NCBI GenBank assembly: GCA_028095005.1
Contig: CM051461.1
Location: forward strand, 47,852,812-47,916,811
Direction: 5' to 3'
Source: Rhynchospora pubera
Lineage: Eukaryota > Streptophyta > Magnoliopsida > Poales > Cyperaceae
Length of the DNA stretch: 64,000 nucleotides
Program-made: the position numbers and the translations under genes
In this document: piece after piece, positions 32,401 through 44,400 of the stretch
Numbering within the stretch: position 1 is the first letter of the stretch
Layout: every line of letters begins with the position of its first letter
Notes under the pieces: model-generated
Seen by the model: only the letters and a program-made list of their open reading frames with translations
What the model was told of the DNA's origin: nothing
Database searches by the model: none

Positions 32401-35400
32401 ATCCAGGTACGTCCCCCCCCCTCTCTCTCTCTCACATTTGATTTTTATATTAATTGATTTTTCCCTTCAAAATGGATTCCAAATAAAGTTCTGAGACAAT
32501 TTCTATTTTTAATTACTCGATGGTATTGGTTATATCAGAAAGACGATTTGAAGATGCTGAATTCTGCATTCTGTTGTTTCACTATCATCTTGAGAAGCAT
32601 TCATCAGGTAGCCCTTTGTTCCATCAGATACCATTTTGATTGATACCCTTTCTCGATTGCTAATTAAGAATTTTGATTGATACCATTTTGATCACAACCT
32701 TTTCATCTTAATTTTGATTGATACCATTTTTTTTCTCGATTGCTTAATGTTGGTCGGGGGGAAATAAGAATAAAATTAAATTGAATTCATTTCAGGGTTT
32801 GAATATACAAGTAAGGTGTGTTACTTCAATTGAAATCATAAAGCAAGGTTTTGATTGCTAAAATCAGTATCAGTTGCTACATTATATATATTTTCCTTAT
32901 TACAACAGAAAACTCATTGGCTAGTCAGCAGGAAAGTACAAATTATAGCTATGAGAAATTTGTAATTATATAGGCTGTCTTTCTTCAATTTCCATTTTGA
33001 TTTTGGCAGCAACTTAATTTTATACACAAGGGAATGGATTTTTCTTCCAACTCCAGTAAGGTATTCACTGACCAAGAATTTTATTTATGTGGAAGTTTAT
33101 ATTCTTTGCTTGCTAGATACATTGGTGCATTTGTTGATTGAATTATTATATATTTAATATTTTAGATCAAAAGATGGATTATGGGACTATGCGAGAGCAA
33201 TACCAATTGGTACCAGTTTTTTCTCTATACTCGTATGGATAATATATTAAGGATTGCCTTGTAAATAATTTTAAACTTGATGGAATAATTCATTGAACAA
33301 AGTAAATAGCAATCAAAGATTGTTCGAAAGCAAATTAAATAAAACCTTACAACATTAATTTGCTAGAAAAATGGCAATCAAAGGATATCACATGTTGTCC
33401 CTCTTCTCTCATTTTTAGTTTGCTAAGTGCTGGAGAAAAGAAGGCATAATGCTACAAAGGTATTGAGCCTATTTCCTTTTGTTTGACAACATAAGTTGAG
33501 GGATTGGGACTTCCTAATTATATAGATTTGGTACCAAGTACCAACTGATATTACTGGTCTATAGTGTGTTATACCGTAAGATTTCATTTTCAATGATACG
33601 ATGCACCTATTATTTTATTTCTTCCATTTTCAATGTAATTTATTTGTTGTTACATTTCCTTCTGTTGTAGAAATAGGTTTTGGCTGCCAATTACAAAAAT
33701 TGTACCGATAACTCCCTGTATTGGATTCAGAATTGTTTTCTTTGTATAAAGTCTGCATGTCCTGTATTAGATTCTGCATGTTTCCCTTTTCTTTATGTAA
33801 GTCTGCATATGTCCTTTTAGAATAAATTGACATAGGCTATCAATTGAGTAAGTCTGCACAAAAATCTTGAAATTGAAGACAATGTGCATTGGCATTAATC
33901 TGTGATTTTATTCGGCCAATAAAATGACATTCCTCAGTGGAACTGATTTTATTAAGCAAATTGTGTATATGTTTTTTATGTTGAACTGTTGCTAATTTTG
34001 ATATGTTTTTGTATCAGAAATAAGGGGTCAGAGAGCAATGCTGGTACAAGAGGTCAGAGATCACAAAAATGGTATTAATTTTGAAATTTCAATTCTATAT
34101 TTCTAATAAACACTGTTGCAAATCCAGGTGGTGCCCAAGTCTAGGGTGTATTAGTGCACATCAGGGAGTTCAAGGTGGGGCCCAGGTTCAGGGGTGCAAC
34201 TTCACTGCCTCACTGGTGCTAAAGAACTTAATATATTATTAGTTAGATAAGTTTTGAGTTCAGGCTATACATCTTAGTTAAAGAATTTAGTAGTGCCTAT
34301 CTTTTTCTGAAGGAAGAGAGAAACAAGCTACAGCTCAAGTACCAGCAAGCAACTCAAGTACCTAATTAATTATTCTCAGAAGAAAGGGAAAAGGTCAAAG
34401 CGAAAGCATGGTGTTCAATAATATGTTAATTCTGTTTTTCCGTTTTTTGGGGGAGGTAATTTTGGTAAAATGGCAAAATCTGTCAGGGTTTGGTAATGAA
34501 AAAAGTGGTAGTGCCGAATTTTGACTGTTGGGCTACTTCCCTTTAGGAATGAGATGGTTAATTTTTGGGATTTAAATCGAAGCACTACTACCGATTTTAA
34601 TATTGTAGCAACTTGAGGTAGATCAGATTTGTGCAGTTTTGTTGCTCCAATTGTGCAATTTTGTTGCGCTAATAAAGTTAAGACTGGTTATATGGACCAA
34701 ATATGAAAAAAAAAAAATGCCAAAGCTGATGGTTGGCTATGTATGGACCAAATGTGGAATAAAAGAAAAGTATTAAATTGATTTTCCTTAAGGGTATTTT
34801 CACGTCAAATATTTCCCATGTTTGACAACTAATAGTAATCCTTGATTTCCCAATTTCCTTCTCTGACGCATTTTGTTTGATATTTTTATTATTGCGTTAA
34901 TATTAAAATAAAAGGTACGAGTAATAATATTTCCCATGTTTGACAACTAATAGTAATCCTTGATTTCCCAATTTCCTTCTCTGACGCATTTTGTATGATA
35001 TTTTTATTATTGCGTTAATATTAAAATAAAAGGGACGAGTAATAAGATAATAAAGTTCACAATATTAACTATAATAGCTATAATGATCATAATTATTCTA
35101 ACGTATATTTCATTAGTTCGAATAAATAAAATATTAACCCTATGAAGGATAAAATTAAATAAATTATAAATTTTAATATAAGTCGTTGCTAATAAATTTT
35201 TTAGATAGAATTACGAAATTAATAAGAATAATGAGGATGATCATTGAATTTCCATAACAAATTTGTTGCCTTGGAAATTTTACGATAAAATAAATGAATA
35301 ATAATAAAACGTACATCATATTCTTTTTCTTTTCATCAAGCTCGTTCCACAGTAAAGTTTTAATTTATGAAAAAAGAAATTAACCAATATTACATCAATT

Positions 35401-38400
35401 CTTAAATATACCGATGTATTAAACTATTAATTAATAACGATATTTTAAAAAATTCCAAATAAAGTTGTAACTTGAAAAATGCATCATTTCTTTTAAATTG
35501 ATTTTGCTTACCTATATTTAAAAAAAAATCCAAATAAAACTTTAACTTGAAGCTCGTTCCACAGTAAAGTTTTAATTTATGAAAAAAGAAATTAACCAAT
35601 ATTACATCAATTCTTAAATATACCGATGTATTAAACTATTAATTAATAACGATATTTGAAAAAATTCCAAATAAAGTTGTAACTTGAAAAATGCATCATT
35701 TCTTTTAAATTGATTTTGTTGTTCCTAATCAAAGGCCTATAATTAGAGAGATGTGAATATGTACAATTTTAGTTTACTAAACCGGTTTGGTCAATTGTTT
35801 GTCAAGTCAACAATTTACCAAACACAATACACAAGCAAGCAATTTTTTTTTTGAAACTAAGCAAGCAATTCAATAATGAAGTAAATAGAGAAGATAGAAA
35901 GAAATGACACGCGATATGATTACGAAGTTCTGACTCGTTAGGAAAGACTAACTTTAGTTGTACGTCTTTGGAAGTTTCGCTATCACAAAGGGCGTGCTCC
36001 GTTCAATTCCACGATGAACGTGTCTACGACCGTTGAATAATTAAACCTTTTAGACCAACCTTTGAAGAATTCGTAATAAATACATGATCAAACTCGACTT
36101 GCTGAGGGTTGAGGTGAAATTACAAAAAAAATGACATAATTACAAAAAATATCCTCGAAAAAGTCTGTGGTGCATAGAACGTTCTATGCACTATAGTGCA
36201 TATTAAACTTTAATCTAAACATGTCCACATTTTCATTCAAAAATCAGAATGAAATAACCTTAACAAGAAAAGCATAGTCATGTTTTAATTTATGAAAAAG
36301 AAATTTACCAAGATTATATCAATTCTTAAATATACCAATGTATCAAACTAATAATTAATAATGATATTAAATAAAAATCCAAATAAAACTTTAACTTGAA
36401 GCATTTGCTTACCTATAATGGTATTTTTATAATTAAAAAAATATATTATTATTTGAGTGTTCAAAATTAATTAAATAAAACATTTTATAAAATTTAGAAA
36501 AAATAGAAAAAAGTTCTAAAAATTATATAATTTGTTTTGCAATGAGATTTCAAAATGAAGTCACATTAACTTAACATCACAAAAGATGTTTCAATGAGTA
36601 AGTAACTTAACATCAAGCGATTTGATGGATAGCTCTGTCAAAATCAATTATACCCAAAGCTCACATGAATGATCCGAACCTCTTAATATATTACTCACTT
36701 ATTTCTTAATAAATTCTATGGAAACTTTTAATTAATCCAAAAATTAAACCAATTGACATCAATTTACTAAAATATATCAATGTATTAAACTTTTAATATG
36801 GGTACTTTATAAAGTGATCCGAAGACAACATTTTGATATTAGAACTTAAGTGAAATACAAATTGTAAATAATTCATAAGATAAATTCTAATGTAACTACT
36901 TCATGACTGTATTAATTTTATGAAAAAACATTAATACGGATATCTATCTAGATTGCTCTTCTTCTTAAGTACGTTTTTTCTTAAGTCCAAAATTTTCAAA
37001 TTTCATTCTAAAATTTCGGCTCGCATCATTCCCCCCAAAATTTTAGTAGAAATTTCATTAAAGATATATTTGACTTCATAAGCTCGTTCATCGAAAAAAA
37101 ACACTTAATAAGCTCTCCATTGGTACCCCGCCGCCTCATAACCTAATCTCTCTCCCACAACAAACCCTAACCAGCGATGGTTTAATCTCTGTCGCTCTTC
37201 ACCCTTTTCTCCGACTCCACCATCTTATTCGCTCTCTCTTTCTTACTCGCTCTCCCTAACAAGCTTATTAAGCCTCTCTCTCGCTCCCGAGCCGTAACCA
37301 AAGATCGATGAAGAGGGAATTAGGGAACTCAAAGGCCAAGCCACACGCTGCTCCTCTCAAGCGCGTGAAATTGTTGCTTCTGAATCAAGGAATGATGATC
37401 AAACGAGGGTACATCAAAAGGCTCAACGGAATTAGGGATTGTTTTATGCACAATTTCAGGTACTTCCCACGCAAGTATGATTTTTTGTAAATTTCGTAGA
37501 GAAAAAGTGATCGTTGTTGTGGTTCTGTTGTTTCGATCTTAGGTTAGGATTTCTGGCTGATTGTTGACTTAATTGTTTTTTAAATTTAGATTGTCACTTA
37601 CATTGTGTTTGTTGTTTTTTAAGAGAAAGTTAATTTGGATCTTAATGGGTTGAAGAACTTGCATTAAGCATTTGGATCTGGTCCAAACTTTTCAAAATTG
37701 GAAAGGAGAATAATCACAATTGTGATAAACGAGAATGAATTTACAGGACCTCTTCCGATTTAGGGTCATTTTACCTTCTGATACGTACACCTATTGCTAT
37801 ACAATTGCTAATTACTTTAATATGGGGTTGCCAAGGCCTTTTCAAATTGAGGAATGATATTTTTTAAGCTAGCTCAAGTTAATTCATTATGCCTATCCTT
37901 AATAACCTCCTAAATAAAGAGTCTATTGAGCCTTGTTTCTTTTTGTCTTTGGTTTTTAATAGCATTAGAAATGCTTTTATGATATATAGCCGCTTGAGTT
38001 AGGTTGTCCCTTATCTGTATTAGTCAAGCATGGTCCTAGTAGCTTAACTTTCATGTTTGGTGCATGATGATTTAAAAAAAAATAATAAAAAAATAATCTT
38101 GTTTCTGTTTACTAACTACAATGACTAAAAAGGTTGTTGGTTGCTTTTCAGCATGAAACTGGTCTGTGCAAGAACAAGCTTCAGGAATATGTACAAAATA
38201 TGAACTGCGCTATACCATCTTATGAATGTACCAGCCATATGGTGGGCTTTGCTCCCTATGTATATACTGTGTAGGTGGTATATTTTAGTACATTGGTGCG
38301 GCTGCAACAACCAAATAGAATGAGATCAAAGCGGCACCATTCAAGGTAAGATTTTGAAAATTTTCTGATTTTACACTCTAAAATTTTATGTCTCTGCATG

Positions 38401-41400
38401 TTTTTATGTCTTTCCAAAACTGAAACTTAGAGAGAAATGCAATATGAGCTTCGGGATATATTGATCCATTTTGAAATTTCAGAATTTTCATTATGATTGC
38501 AACTTGAGTGGTAATCTTAACTTTTTGGAAGTTAATTGGCAGAATAATGGTAACTGTAAGTCTGTAACATTGTTAATTTCATTAAATATTTATAGAAACT
38601 TAATTAAAAAAGAAAGCTGTTTGTTGCTGCATTGATAACTACTTTGGTAAAAATCCTGTTGACCTTGCAGAAGCTTTAATCATAAGAATCTCACTTATAA
38701 AGTTTTTAATGCATCTTTCTGAATATATTTAGGCATGATTGTTGGTGTATTTATGAGCTATGTTAATATGCATACTTTCAGGTCAAGAGAATACTAAGAA
38801 GGGTGCATCTCAATATATCATACTTCCAACTAGAGAGAAAGCTCCAACAGCCAGAAAAGCTAGAGAAACAAGTGATACCAGCTGAAAGTAAAAAGCTCAA
38901 TCCCAAGAAGAATATTTCGAAGAAGAGATGAAAACCACAGAACAAGTTACTGTTTGTATGCTTTTGTATTTAGTCCAAATTTGTAATTTTATGTTTGTTG
39001 ATGTTGTAACGATTTTGAGTTAATCATTAATTAAATTTGAATTATTCATATCTATGTTGTTTTTGATGTAATATTTAGATTATTTTTAATTTAAATAATA
39101 ATATAATTATTATATTAAAATGCAAACTAATAAGAAAATAAATTTTGAGCCTTTTCAGATGTTAATCGAAACAATAGCATCAGCTTAGCGGATTCAAATA
39201 ATAGACCATAACATTCATTTATTTGATGCAAAGAACATATATTGTCATCCATTTGGTTGATGCTAGTAAAATGAATTGCATCCGCTTTGTTGATGCAAAG
39301 AATAGACCTTGGCATCCGCTTTAGTTTATGCTGATAAAAAATAGTAGCATTCATTATTTTGATGCAAAGAACATATATTGTCATCCACTTGGTTGATGCT
39401 AGCGGAATCAATTACATCCGCTTAGTGGATGCAAAGAATGGACCTTAACATCCGTTAAGTTGATGCTAACTAAAATAGTAGCATCCGATCTTTTAATGTA
39501 AAAAAGATATTTGCCATCCACTTAACTGATGCTAACTAAACCAATTGCATGCGTTCTACGGATGCAAAACAACAAGCACATGCATCAGGCATACTGATGC
39601 CACTGACAATTTCAATTGCATCGAATTAATGCCCATGCTATCGAAGTACTGATGCTATTGAATCAGTAGCATCTATGGCAGTTGCACCAGAAAAAAGCTG
39701 ATGCCACAGATCTGTGGCATCAACAAACGGATGCAACTGGCCTCAATAGCATCAGAACGATTTGATGTACTTGAAGCAGTTTCATGTAGTGATATATGAG
39801 AATTGTTAACGTACCATCGAGTCGTTTTACGCACACAATTAAAATAAAGTACTTCTTACCATCACTAGCAGTAGTCAATTGATTGATCTTCATGTTCATT
39901 GGCCAATAGACCTCCATACCATTGAGGGTTGGTGGAAGAGTAGAGTTACTCAGTTGTACAAGTTTGTACACAGTGCGGCTATAATAGTGGGGCATAGTGC
40001 TATAGATGTAAGATGACAGACAGTATGGGGGCTTGTAAGCAGAAAACGTCTTCACATTATTTCGGTAGACATCATATTGTCTTGATTGATTCCCAGAGAG
40101 TTCTTGAAGCTCAACCATATAGAGAACAGCATAATATCCTGGGAAGTTGGGGTTGTTAGAGGGTGCGTCATAAGGAACCGAAGTTAGATTCGGGGAGGAG
40201 ACTGGAGTGAGTGCAGACTGGAGAACAGAGTATGGCGCCTCAAAGTTGTCGCTGTCATGACGTGTGATATTCATTGTTGTAATCAAGCTCCTCAAGATGG
40301 TATTGTCGTATTGGTACCAGGGCCAAAGTCGATCATATGGGTCGTCAGGAAACCTGAAACAGGAAACTTAATTTTTACCAGCTGGTACATACACTAATTA
40401 TAGACACTTCTTGGGAGCCAAATTTCCATTAGGAATAATTTTTTTTTTAAATGGACAGCAACAAATAAAAGGTTAAAAATAAAAAATCACAATGCAAAAG
40501 AAAATTAAATATTTTAATTGGTCGGGATGTAATTTCTAGCCTACCCAAACTTGTTTGGGATAAAAAGGCTTAGACTAGACTTTTTTTTTTTAATTGATCT
40601 AATTGGTGTTAGTATTTTAGTAAGGAAAATTACTTGAGTTGTCTAAATGATATATTGATATTAATGCCTTAGTAGTTGTACAATCACCTTTTCACTCTCA
40701 GAAAAAGAACCTTAATTACCTGATAGTTGAATTTTCTGTTGGTCCATAATTGAGCCGGAACAGAATTGCGTTGGATTGGTTTGGAAATGCATAAGGATAA
40801 AGGCTGTCTCTCAGTGGCCTTAATTCCAAAGCAGAGATAAAAGGAGTTCCCGCCTTGATATCTACCAGACACACCCATATTAAATTATTTGATGCGACTG
40901 TCACAACCTCATAAGCATATTCACTTGAAGCATCAGTTATATTTACCGTTCGCCATAAACTCACATCTATGTAAAGGTCAAATTGGAGAGGGGTGCTACT
41001 TTGCACCATCTGTTTTCCATCATAATTTCCATAAAGAAATGTAGCTCGCACAAGATATTTTGCACCTTTAGTAATATTCCATAACGTGTAACAATTGCGA
41101 GTTTCATTGGGGAAGCTTCTAAGTGTCGACGCTTGATTGGACGGGCTTGTGTACTTTTGATCAATTTTGTAATTTTCCCCCGTGTCTATGTATGAATCAT
41201 CTGAAACATACAATATACCTGTGCTATCTTTATAAGTAGTACCACTTGGCGCACCACAATCAATGCTAATGAAACCTAACGCTGAGAAAATGACATGAAT
41301 TAATTAGTATAAAATGCTATTTAGGCAAGAACGTGATATATATAGATCTTTGGAATATTACGATCAACAGATCAAGTAGTGAAAAAGAAGAGGTCAAACC

Positions 41401-44400
41401 GACGAATTCATATTTCTCAGAGATGGAAACCGGTACACTACTTGTACTAATTCAGCATAGAGCTGACTATTAATATAGGTCCGCCAGGAGCATAAAGTCA
41501 TTGAAATACAACTTTTTTATACAAACTCATGTGTTTCTTTTTTCCAACCAAGAATGAAAATTTTCTTTTGGAAAATGGCTCTTGATAAATTGGCCACAAG
41601 CCCACAATTGATAACTTAAAAGGAGGGGTTGGCAACTGCCTAACCGCTGCATTCTATGCAAAAGTAATGAAGAAACAGCAAAGCATATTTTTGGGGATTG
41701 CGTCTTCTTCCAGGAGTCAATGACTAAGGCTTGCCTACCTCCAACCATGCACCAGTATCCAGCTGGTCAGGTTAGCTAGATTGCTCACCAATTTCTCAGC
41801 TGGTAATACACAAAGAGACTTACTGGCAACCTTGGCTTTTGTAACTTGGAGAGAACGTTACTCTTGTACGTATTTTCAGAGTGGGTCTACGTATGCCTTG
41901 AAGATATAGCTTTACAAGATGTTGCTCAGTGCAAGATCTTAAACCCTGCTTTCTCCATAGACTCTTAATTTACTTTTTTACCTTCTGCCGCTTTTTTGTA
42001 TTTTTCCTTGTTTTAAACGATTTTTACTTTCCGTTTTAGCTTATTGATAAACTTTGTAAATATTTTTTATTTTAATTAAAGATGGTGCCGGGTTCGACCT
42101 CCAAATAGCACAGCTATAGCGGCACTAGCATTGCCGCTATAGTGCAGCTGGATTTTTTTTTCATTTTAGTTTGCCTATATATAGCGGCAATACTTATGCC
42201 GCTATAGGACTTTGCCGTTTTATTTGCATTTAATTTCTTTTCTTTTTTCGTCTTATTTTATTTTTTACTTTATTTTTGTTTATTACAAGAAAAAATGTAA
42301 TGTAGTTTTACATAATTTGTGTGCATGGCCTGAAACAATATTTTTTACGCGTTATTTTAGCTCATTTAATTTCAATAGAATTGATTTCTTAGAATTTTGT
42401 TCGGTCTAATTTAATAGAAATTTCAATTAAATGACTTCAAATTCGTTTATTTTGATCAAAAGTTTCTTAAAAAAATTAAATTCCGTACTAAAGAAAAAAA
42501 TTCTAATAAGGGCCTACATCACATATCATATCAATTATAAAACTTTTGATATTATTTAAAAGAGGTTGGCTATAGTACACCAAAAGTCGTTTTGGAAATA
42601 AAAAATTTAAAGGGTCAATATAGACTGATCAAATTAGGGCTGTCAATGAAACCCGTTTACCCGTTTATCCGTCCAATTCCGTATTAGATAAGGCGGGTAC
42701 GGGTAAGGTTTTATTTTCGTTAGACTAATGGGTATGGGTACGGGTAAAGAAAAATTTTTGTTAACTTATCGGGTACGGGTAAGGGTTATTTCGTATCCAT
42801 TATCTAACGGGTAATATTTTACAAACATATATGCATATATAATCAAATTTTTAGCATATTTCGAAAGATATATTATTAATTTCGATCTTCATCCAAACTT
42901 ATTTATGATGATGATTTTTCATTCTATATTATATTATAATTTATAATTAGTTATATAGATTTTTTTAATTCAATTGATATGAGAATAAATTTCATAATTT
43001 TTGTTATATCTAAAATATTATCTAAATATTTTACTTTATCTATATATTTATTTGATATTATTTATTTATCACATTATATATTTTTATTAAATTAATAATA
43101 TTATTATTACCCGTTATGTACCGTTACCCTACCCTTACCGTTAATTCTTAGCGGGTACGAGTATGGTACAGGTAAAGTTTTTTTTTTAACGGGTACGGGT
43201 ATGAGTAAAAAAAATTTTAACGGGTATGGGTATGAAAATACCTTCTACCATACGTCCGTACCGTACCATACCCATTGACACCCCTAGTTCAAATTGTTCT
43301 CCGTATTGAAATCTCCTAAGAGATCATTTTGTCTTTAAAAAAAAAAAACTCTTCATATATATTATGATATTTTCAAATTGGAGGATCTGAAAATGCTTCA
43401 ATTATAGTATTTTTTGAAAAATCATAATATATAGAAAAAATGAAAATATATAATATTCGGTCTTAAAAAAAATTTAATATAGAACCATTTAAACGATTTA
43501 GATTGACTGTTTAATTTTAAATTTCGGAAATGACTCTCGTCTACCTGTACGGGACGATATATGTACACGAGATTTGAAATTTACAGTTTAAAAAAAATAT
43601 ATTATTGCTAACTGGAAGTTTCCATTAAAGAATATTCTCACGCATGTAGCTTATTTAATAATAACAATTTCTGGACGACGTCATCTTTTCCCACACCTCC
43701 GCAATACGAATAAATGAATTAAACAGATGTCTGTTAATTTTTTTTCATACACATACTATTTGTGATTTCACATTTTTTTGTGAATAATATATACTAGCGT
43801 TATTTGTGATTACATCAGTATTATTTAGTAGTATCTACGAAGGCGTTGTGATTATACTAGCGTTTTTTGGTGATAAATTTTGTGCATTATAAATTGAGTA
43901 GTAGACTAGTAGTAATTTGCAAATATTTTAGAATAAATATTAACTTCTGATGAACAGTAAAAAAATAACGTTTAAAACTGATTTCTTATATTGATAAATG
44001 GTGCTGTGCATCGTGATATGTTAAGGATTGTATACATAGCAATCATAACCGTTGGTAGTTTTGTAAATTGACAAATTTAAATTAACCAATCTAATTTACT
44101 TATGAAAATATTATAGCAAATCAAATTTTACATTTTTTTTGTTTTCTTTTATTTTATTAAAACTATCATTTTTAGAAATTTATTATAATTAGTTTATATC
44201 CAAAAAGGCAAGTTTTACATAATTTAAAAATAGTAAAAACTTTTTAAAAAGAAAAATTTGATTTGCTATGAAATTTTAATATGTAGATTGAATTGGTCAA
44301 ATTAAAATTTTCAGTTCACAAAATAACAAACATATATTATCGCGATGTACAAAATCCACCATGCAAAGAATAGAAGGGACACACACTTTCTCAAGATTAC

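Larger units (their letters stand above)
30960..39791. mobile_element. CACTA element (8.8 kb) with captured gene pieces, in receptor-kinase intron 3
   Basis: Termini are CACTACAGGAAACTG at 30960 and its inverse CAGTTTCATGTAGTG ending at 39791, with the 3-bp duplication ata (30957-30959, 39792-39794). Subterminal regions (30975-31205 and 39160-39770) hold dozens of GCATCA/TGATGC repeats in both orientations, as expected for the binding sites of a TnpA-like protein. I find no TnpD/TNP2 transposase, so it is non-autonomous. The interior contains a LINE fragment, tandem duplications and gene-like exons, including a dsRNA-binding domain. Confidence 0.92.

Noticed and set aside
38125..38310. 61-codon minus-strand frame
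   Set aside because: It is antisense to the dsRNA-binding exon and has no independent support.
39815..39859. Longer version of receptor-kinase exon 3 (donor at 39814)
   Set aside because: The donor at 39859 (GATG|GTAAGAAG) joins to the VRGIIDVKIDYQIV exon as expected for the family; the longer form only reads through the intron.
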